Origin: Betaproteobacteria bacterium
GTDB taxonomy: Bacteria; Pseudomonadota; Gammaproteobacteria; Burkholderiales; Rhodocyclaceae
Direction of reading: 5' to 3'
Assembly (NCBI GenBank): GCA_028065725.1
Contig: JAPTVL010000420.1
Coordinates: forward strand, 1-64,000
DNA length: 64,000 nucleotides
The notes below the pieces were generated by a model. The model was not told where the DNA came from. It made no database searches and saw only the letters and a program-made list of their open reading frames with translations. Position numbers and translations under genes: made by a program. Shown here in pieces: positions 40,101-48,078 of the stretch (position 1 is the first letter of the stretch; each line of letters opens with the position of its first letter).

Positions 40101-41230
40101 GCGCTCCCTTCCTTCCTTTCACTCGGCCCGCGATCGACGAGGACACGATTGCCGAAGTCGCGAACGTGCTGCGCTCGGGCTGGATCACCAGCGGCCCCAA
40201 GGTGGCAGCCTTCGAGGCGGCGCTGTCCGACTACTGCGGCGACCGCCCGGTGCGCGCCTTCAATTCCGGCACGGCGACGCTGGAAGTCGCGCTGCGCCTC
40301 GCCAAAGTCGGCCCCGGCGACACGGTGATCACGACGCCGCTGACCTGGGTCGCCACCGCCAACGTGATTCTGGAAGTCGGAGCGACACCGATATTCGTGG
40401 ATGTCGACCCGGTCACGCGCAATATCGACCTCGACCAACTCGATGCCGCGATCACGCCGCAGACCCGAGCCATCATTCCGGTCGACCTGGCCGGTCTCCC
40501 CGTCGACCGCGAGCGCCTTTACGCCATCGCCGGCAGGCACGGCGTGCGCGTCATCGAAGATGCCGCGCAATCCTTCGGCGCCGCGTGGCAGGACCGACGC
40601 ATCGGCACCTCCTTCGGCGGCGGACGCGATTTCGTTTCCTTCAGCTTCCACGCCAACAAGAACCTGACCACCTCCGAGGGCGGCGCCCTGGTACTGCCCG
40701 ACGACATCGACCCGGGCCTGTGCGAACGCCTGCGCCTGCAGGGCGTGCGCCGCTTCCCCGACGGCGGCATGGACGTCGACGTGCTGGGCGGCAAATTCAA
40801 TCTGACCGACATCGCCGCAACGATTGGCCTCGGTCAATTGAAACACCTCGACGGATTCACCGCGCGACGCCGCCTGCTGGCGCGCGAATATTTCCGGCGC
40901 ATCGATCCGGCGCTGGGTCTGGAACTGCCGATCGCCGATTTCACCCAGTGCAACTGGCACATGTTTCAGGTACTGCTGCCGGCCGGTACCGACCGCGGCC
41001 GCTTCATCGCGGCCATGAAACAGCGCGGCATTGGCGTCGGCGTGCATTACCCGGCGCTGCACCTGTTCAGCCTTTACCGGAAACTCGGCTTCAAGGATGG
41101 TGACTTTCCCATCGCCGAAGACATCGGCCGCCGCACCGTCACGCTACCGCTGTTCCCCGCGATGCAGGACAGCGACGTGGATCGCGTCTGCGCAGCGATA
41201 GCGGCGGCACTGCCCGCGTGCGGCGATTAG
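40097..41230 (+). CDS. arnB: UDP-4-amino-4-deoxy-L-arabinose aminotransferase (ArnB)
   Basis: The 377-residue DegT/DnrJ/EryC1 aminotransferase has the PLP Lys in FHANKNLTTSEGGALV, NSGTATLEVALRLAKVGPGD and WHMFQVLLP. It aminates UDP-Ara4O. The locus identifies it as ArnB. It is followed by the toxin-antitoxin promoter region, so arnC is 840 bases further on. Confidence 0.88.
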   Translation: MSAPFLPFTRPAIDEDTIAEVANVLRSGWITSGPKVAAFEAALSDYCGDRPVRAFNSGTATLEVALRLAKVGPGDTVITTPLTWVATANVILEVGATPIFVDVDPVTRNIDLDQLDAAITPQTRAIIPVDLAGLPVDRERLYAIAGRHGVRVIEDAAQSFGAAWQDRRIGTSFGGGRDFVSFSFHANKNLTTSEGGALVLPDDIDPGLCERLRLQGVRRFPDGGMDVDVLGGKFNLTDIAATIGLGQLKHLDGFTARRRLLAREYFRRIDPALGLELPIADFTQCNWHMFQVLLPAGTDRGRFIAAMKQRGIGVGVHYPALHLFSLYRKLGFKDGDFPIAEDIGRRTVTLPLFPAMQDSDVDRVCAAIAAALPACGD

Positions 41231-41235
41231 TTCTT

Positions 41236-41289
41236 GCCAAGAAAACTTGGCGTTCCCTCGTGGAAATGCTATGCTTCGTAACATGTTAC
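41236..41289 (+). promoter_or_regulatory. Promoter and operator of the toxin-antitoxin pair
   Basis: The boxes are -35 TTGGCG (41247-41252), exactly 17 bp, and -10 TATGCT (41270-41275). The perfect palindrome GTAACATGTTAC (41278-41289) covers the expected start site, and GCCAAG-AAAA-CTTGGC (41236-41251) overlaps the -35 box. This fits autorepression by the antitoxin. Confidence 0.65.
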
Positions 41290-41309
41290 ACACCCTATAG
41301 AGTCCCTCC

Positions 41310-41528
41310 ATGCCCACCCACGCATCCGCCACCGTCGCACCGCGCATGAAGCAGTATCGGGATCGGCTGCGTGCAGCCGGACTCCGGCCGATTCAGCTTT
41401 GGGTGCCGGACACTCGTGCGCCCGGCTTTGCCGCCGAGTGCAGGCGGCAGTCGGCCGCCCTGGCGCATGACCAAGCCGAAGTCGATGCCGCTGCATTCAT
41501 CGAAGCGGCCGGAGCCTGGAACGAGTGA
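41310..41528 (+). CDS. DUF3018/MazE-like antitoxin
   Basis: The 72-residue protein has MKQYRDRLRAAGLRPIQLWV and VPDTRAPGFAAECRRQ, the DUF3018 pattern seen in antitoxins upstream of MazF/PemK toxins. The N-terminal part is a small DNA-binding fold and the C-terminal tail would neutralise the toxin. The stop overlaps the toxin GTG. Confidence 0.85.
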   Translation: MPTHASATVAPRMKQYRDRLRAAGLRPIQLWVPDTRAPGFAAECRRQSAALAHDQAEVDAAAFIEAAGAWNE

Positions 41529-41860
41529 GCTCACCGCGACGCGGCGACCTGGTCACGGTCGCGGTTCAGGGAAATTTTGGCAAACCGCGCCCGGCGCTCG
41601 TCATCCAGTCCGACCTGTTCAATGAAAGCCATCCCACGGTAATGCTCTGCCTCGTAAGCTCGGATTTGCGCGAAGCCCCGCTGTTCCGCCTCACCGTCGG
41701 CCCGACGGTGGAAAACGGCTTGAAGCTCGAATCGCAGATTCAGATCGACAAGGTCATGACCGTGCTGCGCGAGAAGCTCGGCCCGGCCTTCGGCCACCTG
41801 GACGACGCGACCATGCTCAAGGTCAATCGCGCGCTGGCACTGTTTATGGGAATCGCATGA
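41525..41860 (+). CDS. MazF/PemK-family endoribonuclease toxin
   Basis: The 111-residue protein has RRGDLVTVAVQGNFGKPRPA, VIQSD and LKLESQIQIDKVMTVLREKL, the PemK/MazF fold with active-site Arg and Ser/Thr. It would cleave mRNA when unbalanced. A GTG start overlaps the antitoxin stop by four bases. The pair sits within the arn gene series. Confidence 0.88.
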   Translation: MSSPRRGDLVTVAVQGNFGKPRPALVIQSDLFNESHPTVMLCLVSSDLREAPLFRLTVGPTVENGLKLESQIQIDKVMTVLREKLGPAFGHLDDATMLKVNRALALFMGIA

Positions 41861-41942
41861 GCCGGCGCGTGCAAACACACTTCGAATCGTTCGCGACTCC
41901 TTTGACTGGAAAGATATGCGAACCTGAAGATCATTTCCGAAA

Positions 41943-41964
41943 AGTCGGCGCTGACGAGACGGCG
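41943..41964 (+). repeat. REP-like element, intergenic copy before arnC
   Basis: It reads AGTCGG, CGCTG, loop ACGAGA, CGGCG, then AATA. It lies in the 206-base gap between the toxin and arnC, outside coding DNA. Confidence 0.7.
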
Positions 41965-42066
41965 AATACAAGTTACTCGATCCCTTCCCGACAAGCTTTG
42001 CTGAGCATCGTCCCAATAAACGCACCATGAAACGACCTCTCAGCCCGACAGCCTGAACACCACCTC

Positions 42067-43017
42067 ATGCCGACACCTGCACTCTCCATCGTCATTCCCG
42101 TCTACAACGAGGAAGCCGGCCTGGCGACACTGTTCGCCCGCCTCTACCCTGCGCTCGACGCGCTGGGCGAGCCGTATGAAGTCGTCTTCGTCAACGACGG
42201 CAGCCGCGACCGCTCGGCGGCGATCCTGCGCCAGCAGTTCGAGACGCGGCCCGACGTCACCCGCGTCATCCTGTTCGCCGCCAACGCCGGCCAGCACATG
42301 GCGATCATGGCCGGCTTCGAGCATTGCCGCGGCGAGATCGTGGTCACGCTGGACGCCGACCTGCAGAACCCGCCCGAGGAGATCAGCAAGCTGATCGCCA
42401 AGATGCGCGAAGGTCACGACTACGTCGGCAGCATCCGCCGCAAGCGCCAGGACAGCCTGTTCCGCACCTGGGCCTCGAAGGCGATGAACCAGTTGCGCGA
42501 AAACATCACCCGGATCAAGATCACCGACCAGGGCAACATGCTGCGCGCCTATTCGCGCAGCGTGGTGAATGCCATCAACAGCTGCAAGGAAGTCGCGACC
42601 TTCATCCCGGCCCTGGCCTATACCTTCGCCCGCAATCCGGCCGAAGTCGTGGTCGAGCATGAGGAACGCGCCGCCGGCGAATCGAAGTATTCGCTGTACA
42701 GCCTGATCCGGCTCAATTTCGACCTGATGACCGGCTTTTCGCTGGTGCCGCTGCAGTGGTTCTCGATGCTCGGCATCCTCGTTTCGCTCGGTTCGGCCGC
42801 GCTGTTCGTGCTGCTGATCGTGCGCCGCCTGATCGTCGGCCCGGAAGCCGAGGGCCTGTTCACCCTGTTCGCGCTGATGTTCTTCCTGATCGGCCTGGCG
42901 CTGTTCGGCATCGGTCTGCTCGGCGAATACATCGGCCGCATCTACCAGCAGGTGCGGCACCGGCCGCGCTACCTGATCGAGGCGATCCTGGAAAGCGGCG
43001 ACCAGGATCCCTCATGA
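42067..43017 (+). CDS. arnC: Undecaprenyl-phosphate 4-deoxy-4-formamido-L-arabinose transferase
   Basis: The 316-residue GT2 enzyme has LSIVIPVYNEEAGLATLF, the metal-binding VTLDADLQNPPEEI and two C-terminal membrane helices. It moves Ara4FN from UDP to undecaprenyl phosphate at the inner membrane. It overlaps arnA-FT by four bases. Confidence 0.92.
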   Translation: MPTPALSIVIPVYNEEAGLATLFARLYPALDALGEPYEVVFVNDGSRDRSAAILRQQFETRPDVTRVILFAANAGQHMAIMAGFEHCRGEIVVTLDADLQNPPEEISKLIAKMREGHDYVGSIRRKRQDSLFRTWASKAMNQLRENITRIKITDQGNMLRAYSRSVVNAINSCKEVATFIPALAYTFARNPAEVVVEHEERAAGESKYSLYSLIRLNFDLMTGFSLVPLQWFSMLGILVSLGSAALFVLLIVRRLIVGPEAEGLFTLFALMFFLIGLALFGIGLLGEYIGRIYQQVRHRPRYLIEAILESGDQDPS

Positions 43018-43952
43018 GCAAGGCGATCGTATTTGCCTATCACAACGTGGGTGTGCGCTGCCTTTCCGTGCTGCTGGCGCATGGCGTCGATGTGCTGCGC
43101 GTGGTCACGCACACGGACAATCCGGCCGAGACCATCTGGTTCGACAGCGTCGCCGAACTCGCCGCGCGCCACGACATTCCGGTGATCGCACCGGAGGACC
43201 CGAACGATCCAGCGCTGGTCGCCGAACTGGCGTCGCTGCAGCCCGATTTCCTGTTCTCCTTCTACTACCGGCTGATGTTGAAGGCACCGCTGCTGGCACT
43301 GCCGAAATGCGGCGCATACAACATGCACGGCTCGCTGCTGCCCCGGTATCGCGGCCGCGTGCCGGTGAACTGGGCGATCATCCACGGCGAACGGCAAACC
43401 GGCGCCACACTGCACCAGATGCTGGAAAAGCCCGACGCCGGCGGCATCCTGGCACAGCAGGCAGTACCGATCCTGCCCGACGACACGGCCTTCGACGTGT
43501 TCAACAAGGTCACCCTGGCGGCCGAGATGACGCTGGATCAGGTGCTTCCCGAACTCTTGGCCGACCGGGCCGTGGCCATTGAACAGGATCTGGCGGCGGG
43601 CAGCTATTTCGGCGGGCGCAAGGCCGAAGACGGCCGCATCGACTGGACCCAGCCGGCAACGAGGGTGCACAACCTGATTCGCGCCGTCGCGCCACCCTAT
43701 CCGGGGGCCTACACGGACACCGCCAAAGGCCGGCTGAAGGTGCTGCGCTCGCTGCACCCGACGGGTGAAACCGGGCCCTACGGCGGTCATCCGACCCTGT
43801 TCGTACGCAACGGGCATCTGTATGCAGAATGCGGCGACGGACGGCTTTTGCGGCTGCTCGCGGTAGAATTAGAGGGTTTACCGCTGGCGCCGGTATCGGC
43901 AGGCGACCAGCTCAACGCAATTTTCGGAACCTCGACTCCCTCCCTGTCATGA
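43014..43952 (+). CDS. arnA: UDP-L-Ara4N formyltransferase (ArnA N-terminal half as a separate gene)
   Basis: The 312-residue protein has the formyltransferase core AYNMHGSLLPRYRGRVPVNW (catalytic Asn-His) and a C-terminal OB-like part. In enterobacteria this is the N-terminal domain of bifunctional ArnA. Here it stands alone and overlaps the dehydrogenase gene by four bases, so the two halves are probably made in equal amounts. Confidence 0.9.
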   Translation: MSKAIVFAYHNVGVRCLSVLLAHGVDVLRVVTHTDNPAETIWFDSVAELAARHDIPVIAPEDPNDPALVAELASLQPDFLFSFYYRLMLKAPLLALPKCGAYNMHGSLLPRYRGRVPVNWAIIHGERQTGATLHQMLEKPDAGGILAQQAVPILPDDTAFDVFNKVTLAAEMTLDQVLPELLADRAVAIEQDLAAGSYFGGRKAEDGRIDWTQPATRVHNLIRAVAPPYPGAYTDTAKGRLKVLRSLHPTGETGPYGGHPTLFVRNGHLYAECGDGRLLRLLAVELEGLPLAPVSAGDQLNAIFGTSTPSLS

Positions 43953-44992
43953 AAAAGATCCTCATTCTCGGCGTCAACGGCTTCATCGGCCATCACCTGT
44001 CCCAGCGCATCATGGATACCACCGACTGGGAGGTGTACGGCATGGACATGAACTCCGAGCGCGTCACCGACTTGATGCAGAACCCCCGCTTTCATTTTTT
44101 CGAGGGCGACATCATGATCAACAAGGAGTGGATCGAGTACCACGTCAGGAAGTGCGACGTGATCCTGCCGCTGGTCGCCATCGCCACGCCCGCCACCTAT
44201 GTCAAGGAGCCGCTGCGCGTCTTCGAACTCGATTTCGAGGCCAACCTGCCGATCATCCGCCAGGCGGTCAAGTACAGGAAACGCGTGATCTTCCCGTCCA
44301 CCTCCGAGGTCTACGGCATGAGCCAGGATCCGGAGTTCGATCCGGAGAATTCCAACCTGGTGCTGGGCCCGATCAACAAGCCGCGCTGGATCTACTCCTG
44401 CGCCAAGCAGATGATGGACCGCGTGATCCATGCCTACGGCCAGCAGGAAGGCCTGCAATACACGCTGTTCCGCCCCTTCAACTGGATCGGCCCGGGCCTC
44501 GACTCGATTTACACACCGAAGGAAGGCAGTTCGCGCGTGATCACCCAGTTCCTCGGCCATATCGTGCGCGGCGAGCCGATCAAGCTGGTCGACGGCGGCG
44601 CGCAGAAACGCTCCTTTACCTACGTCTCGGACGGCATCGATGCGCTGATGAAGATCATCGACAACCAGAACGGCATCGCCAACGGCAAGATCTACAACAT
44701 CGGCAATCCGAAGAACAACTACTCGATCCGCGAACTCGCCACGCTGATGCTCGGACTGGCGAAGCAGTACCCGGAATATGCGGCAAGCGTGGCCCAGGTG
44801 AAGGTGCTCGAAACCACCTCCGGCGAGTATTACGGCAAGGGCTACCAGGACACCCAGCACCGCGTGCCCAAGATCACCAACACCATGGCCGATCTCGGCT
44901 GGGCGCCCAAGGTCGACTTCGAATCCGCCCTGCGCAGCATTTTCGAGGCCTATCGCAACGACGTGGCCGAAGCGCGCAAGCTGATGGATTGA
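43949..44992 (+). CDS. arnA: UDP-glucuronate decarboxylase (ArnA C-terminal half as a separate gene)
   Basis: The 347-residue SDR has ILGVNGFIGHHLSQRI, catalytic STSEVYG and YSCAKQMMDR, and the ArnA-like EGDIMINKEWIEYH. It oxidises and decarboxylates UDP-glucuronate to UDP-Ara4O. ATG at 43949 overlaps the preceding stop; the upstream extension belongs to the formyltransferase. Confidence 0.92.
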   Translation: MKKILILGVNGFIGHHLSQRIMDTTDWEVYGMDMNSERVTDLMQNPRFHFFEGDIMINKEWIEYHVRKCDVILPLVAIATPATYVKEPLRVFELDFEANLPIIRQAVKYRKRVIFPSTSEVYGMSQDPEFDPENSNLVLGPINKPRWIYSCAKQMMDRVIHAYGQQEGLQYTLFRPFNWIGPGLDSIYTPKEGSSRVITQFLGHIVRGEPIKLVDGGAQKRSFTYVSDGIDALMKIIDNQNGIANGKIYNIGNPKNNYSIRELATLMLGLAKQYPEYAASVAQVKVLETTSGEYYGKGYQDTQHRVPKITNTMADLGWAPKVDFESALRSIFEAYRNDVAEARKLMD

Positions 44993-45000
44993 GCGCGCCG

Positions 45001-45924
45001 GTGAAGCTCGCGCTGAAAATCGACGTCGATACCTGGCGCGGCACCCTGCAGGGCGTGCCGCGACTGGTGGACATCCTGCGCCGCCATGGCGCCGATGCAA
45101 GTTTCCTGTTTTCGCTCGGCCCCGATCACACGGGTCGCGCCATCAAACGCGCCTTTCGCCCCGGTTTCATGAAAAAGGTGCAGCGCACCTCCGTGGTTTC
45201 CCACTACGGCATCAAGACACTGATGTACGGCACCTTGCTGCCCGGCCCGGACATCGGCCTGCGCGGCGCCGAGATCATGCGCGCCACACGCGACGCCGGT
45301 TTCGAAACGGCAATCCATTGCTGGGATCACGTCAAGTGGCAGGACGGCGTCGAACATGCCGACGCCGCCTGGACCGACGGCGAAATGCGCCACGCGCACC
45401 AGCGCTATGCCGATATTTTCGGCAGCGAATCTCCCGGCCACGGCGCCGCCGGCTGGCAGATGAACGCCCACGCCCTACGCCTGACGCAGCGACTCGGTTA
45501 CCGCTGGGCCTCCGACTGCCGCGGCACACATCCCTTCGTGCCGGTCTGGAACGGCGAAATCGTCGCCTGCCCGCAATTGCCGACCACCCTGCCGACACTC
45601 GACGAACTGGTCGGCACCGACGACCTGACGCCGGACAACGTCCATCTGCACCTGCTACGGCTGACCGCAGAGGAAAACCGGGACCACGTCTTCACGCTGC
45701 ATGCCGAACTCGAAGGCCTCAAGTTCGGCGACACCCTGGAACGCCTGCTGACAGGCTGGCGCGAACAGGACTATGAACTGGTATCGCTGGGAAAGATGCG
45801 CGACGCGCTCGATCCGGCGCTGCTGCCTCGCCACGAAATCATCCGCGGCGAAATCCCCGGCCGCGCAGGCCGGTTGATGCTGCAGGGCGAGGAATTTCTG
45901 TCAACCTGGAAGGAAGCTGCATGA
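45001..45924 (+). CDS. arnD: 4-deoxy-4-formamido-L-arabinose-phosphoundecaprenol deformylase
   Basis: The 307-residue NodB-fold deacetylase has LKIDVDTWRGT (metal Asp), IHCWDHVKWQ and AAGWQMNAH. It removes the formyl group before export. Start is uncertain: GTG at 45001 matches the family start, but a TTG at 44989 overlapping the upstream stop is possible. It overlaps bcp by four bases. Confidence 0.88.
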   Translation: MKLALKIDVDTWRGTLQGVPRLVDILRRHGADASFLFSLGPDHTGRAIKRAFRPGFMKKVQRTSVVSHYGIKTLMYGTLLPGPDIGLRGAEIMRATRDAGFETAIHCWDHVKWQDGVEHADAAWTDGEMRHAHQRYADIFGSESPGHGAAGWQMNAHALRLTQRLGYRWASDCRGTHPFVPVWNGEIVACPQLPTTLPTLDELVGTDDLTPDNVHLHLLRLTAEENRDHVFTLHAELEGLKFGDTLERLLTGWREQDYELVSLGKMRDALDPALLPRHEIIRGEIPGRAGRLMLQGEEFLSTWKEAA

Positions 45925-46412
45925 CCGAAACGTTCAAATCCAATCCACCCACCCCCTCGGCCCTGGGGCTGCGCGTTCCCGATTTCACGGTTCCTGCCAC
46001 CGGCGGCGAGTTCACCCTGTCCGCCTGCCTCGGCAAACCCGTGGTGCTGTACTTCTATCCCAAGGACAATACGCCGGGCTGCACCACCCAGGCCCAGCAG
46101 TTCCGCGATCTGCACGCGGAATTCGTCAAGGCCGGTTGCGTCGTGATCGGCGTTTCGCGCGACGATCTGAAGTCGCATGAAAGCTTCAAGGCCAAGCTCG
46201 GGCTCCCGTTCGAACTGATTTCGGACATCGAAGGAGTGCTGTGCCGCATGTTCGACGTGGTCAAGAACAAGATGCTCTACGGCAAGAAAGTGCTCGGCAT
46301 CCAGCGCAGCACCTTCCTGATCGACGCCGATGGCCTGCTGCGCCAGGAATGGCGCTCGACCAAGGCCGACGGCAACGCTGCCACCGTACTGGAAGCCGTA
46401 CGCAAGCTGTAA
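45921..46412 (+). CDS. bcp: Thioredoxin-dependent peroxiredoxin Bcp
   Basis: The 163-residue protein has the peroxidatic Cys in KDNTPGCTTQAQQFRD. The usual resolving Cys five residues later is Gln here, so it is likely 1-Cys or uses another Cys. It reduces hydroperoxides in the cytoplasm. It overlaps arnD and precedes phoH. Confidence 0.93.
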   Translation: MTETFKSNPPTPSALGLRVPDFTVPATGGEFTLSACLGKPVVLYFYPKDNTPGCTTQAQQFRDLHAEFVKAGCVVIGVSRDDLKSHESFKAKLGLPFELISDIEGVLCRMFDVVKNKMLYGKKVLGIQRSTFLIDADGLLRQEWRSTKADGNAATVLEAVRKL

Positions 46413-46421
46413 TCCGGAACA

Positions 46422-46442
46422 GCGCCCGGTTTCGGGCCTTTC
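46422..46442 (+). terminator. Likely intrinsic terminator after bcp
   Basis: The stem GCCCG/CGGGC with a GTTT loop is followed by CTTTCCTT, 10 bases after the bcp stop. Confidence 0.5.
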
Positions 46443-46509
46443 CTTCGGTCTTCCCCGTCAGGGCGGCGGCTATCTTGAAGCTGCTCCCCTCTCCAGCCCC
46501 GAGGCTTTC

Positions 46510-47955
46510 ATGAACACCAAGCGCGCCAAGACTCCAAAGAATTCGATCACCAAGCTGTTCGTGCTCGACACCAATGTGCTGATGCACGATCCGCTGAGCC
46601 TGTTCCGCTTCGAGGAACACGACATCTACGTACCGATGATGACGCTGGAAGAGCTCGACGCGAACAAGAAGGGCATGTCGGAAGTCGCCCGCAACGCGCG
46701 CCAGAGCAGCCGCCTGCTCGACGAGATCGTCACCGGTGCCGAACACAACATGGCCCACGGCATCGACCTCACCGAGCCTTCGCGCCAGATGGCTACCGGT
46801 CACCTGTTCCTCCAGACCGAGGCCATCAACGGCATCCTGCCGGTCTCGCTGCCGACCGCCAAGGCCGACAACCAGATCATCGGCGTGGTCATGCATCTGG
46901 GCCAGAAATTCCCCAAGCGGCCCGTGATCCTGGTCTCCAAGGACATCAACATGCGCATCAAGGCCCGCGCGCTGGGCCTCGAAGCGCAGGATTATTTCAA
47001 CGACAAGGTGCTGGAAGATACCGATCTCCTCTACACCGGCACGCTGGAACTGCCGCCGGATTTCTGGGACACCCACGGCAAGGGCCTCGAATCCTGGAAG
47101 AAGGACAGCCGCACCTATTACCGCATCAAGGGTCCGCTCTGCCCCGACCTGCTGGTCAATGAGTTCGTCTGGCAGGAGGGCGCGCAACCGCTGCAGGCCT
47201 GGGTAAGAGTCGGCGCCGGCAAGACGGCGGAACTCGAAACCCTGATCGACTACAGCCACGCCAAGAATGCCATCTGGGGCATCACCGCGCGCAACCGGGA
47301 ACAGAACTTCGCCCTCAACCTGCTGATGAACCCGGACATCGATTTCGTCACCCTGCTCGGCCAGGCCGGCACCGGCAAGACCCTGCTGACGCTGGCCGCC
47401 GCCCTCACGCAGACGCTGGAGACCAAACTCTTCTCCGAGATCATCATCACCCGCGTCACGGTTCCCGTCGGCGAGGATATCGGCTTCCTGCCCGGCACCG
47501 AAGAGGAAAAAATGACGCCGTGGATGGGTGCGCTGGAAGACAACCTCGACGTGCTCAACAAGCCGGCCGATATGCCCTCAGGCGCGCATGCCGGCGCTAC
47601 CTACGGCGGCGACTGGGGCCGCGCCGCGACGATGGACCTGATCCGCAGCCGGATCAAGATCAAGTCGCTCAATTTCATGCGCGGCCGCACCTTCCTCAAC
47701 AAGTTCCTGATCATCGACGAGGCGCAGAACCTGACGCCGAAGCAGATGAAGACCCTGATCACCCGCGCCGGCCCCGGCACCAAGGTGGTGTGCCTGGGCA
47801 ACATCGCCCAGATCGACACGCCCTACCTGACCGAAGGCAGTTCGGGTCTGACCTACGTGGTGGATCGCTTCAAGGGCTGGATGCACTCGGGCCACGTCAC
47901 GCTGCAGCGCGGTGAGCGCTCGCGGCTGGCGGATCACGCGGCGGAAGTGCTGTAG
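46510..47955 (+). CDS. PhoH-family ATPase with N-terminal PIN domain (PhoH2-type)
   Basis: The 481-residue protein has a PIN RNase domain (KLFVLDTNVLMHDPLSLF, about 12-150) and a PhoH ATPase with Walker A LLGQAGTGKTLLTLAAAL and Walker B FLIIDEAQNLTPKQMKTL. PhoH2 proteins are predicted RNA helicase-nucleases. The ATG at 46510 follows the bcp terminator. WVRVGAGKTAELETL overlaps a REP-like copy. Confidence 0.92.
   Translation: MNTKRAKTPKNSITKLFVLDTNVLMHDPLSLFRFEEHDIYVPMMTLEELDANKKGMSEVARNARQSSRLLDEIVTGAEHNMAHGIDLTEPSRQMATGHLFLQTEAINGILPVSLPTAKADNQIIGVVMHLGQKFPKRPVILVSKDINMRIKARALGLEAQDYFNDKVLEDTDLLYTGTLELPPDFWDTHGKGLESWKKDSRTYYRIKGPLCPDLLVNEFVWQEGAQPLQAWVRVGAGKTAELETLIDYSHAKNAIWGITARNREQNFALNLLMNPDIDFVTLLGQAGTGKTLLTLAAALTQTLETKLFSEIIITRVTVPVGEDIGFLPGTEEEKMTPWMGALEDNLDVLNKPADMPSGAHAGATYGGDWGRAATMDLIRSRIKIKSLNFMRGRTFLNKFLIIDEAQNLTPKQMKTLITRAGPGTKVVCLGNIAQIDTPYLTEGSSGLTYVVDRFKGWMHSGHVTLQRGERSRLADHAAEVL
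47208..47229 (+). repeat. REP-like element inside phoH (perfect stem)
   Basis: It reads AGTCGG, CGCCG, loop GCAAGA, CGGCG, and lies between the PIN and ATPase domains. Confidence 0.5.
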
Positions 47956-47969
47956 AGAAAAGGCGCCGC

Positions 47970-48036
47970 ACCGCGAAATTTTAGTTTCGGCCGGCGCTTC
48001 GCGCCTTAACTTGCGTGTCGCAAGTTAGCCTGCACT
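47970..48036 (-). repeat. Second dispersed repeat family, copy B (3' of phoH)
   Basis: The minus strand shares GCAGGCTAAC, GTTAA, GCG.AGCG, GGCCGAA and AAAA in order with 5043-5110. It contains the hairpin AACTTGCG/CGCAAGTT (48008-48026). Confidence 0.45.
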
Positions 48037-48037
48037 G

Positions 48038-48078
48038 AAATTTCGCATCAGGTTCGGTACGAACCTGATGCGAAATTT
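48038..48078. terminator. 19-bp perfect stem-loop between phoH and dnaB, covering the dnaB stop
   Basis: The arms 48038-48056 and 48060-48078 are fully complementary around a three-base loop. The stem encodes the last residues of DnaB (FASGSYRT) and its stop. With A/T-rich ends it may act as a terminator or RNA-stability element for both convergent transcripts. Confidence 0.55.

Noticed and set aside
40310..40335. Match to the REP-like pattern in arnB (AAGTCGGCC...ACGGTG)
   Set aside because: It encodes KVGPGDTVI, the normal conserved text of DegT aminotransferases, and the stem is broken, so coding constraint explains it.
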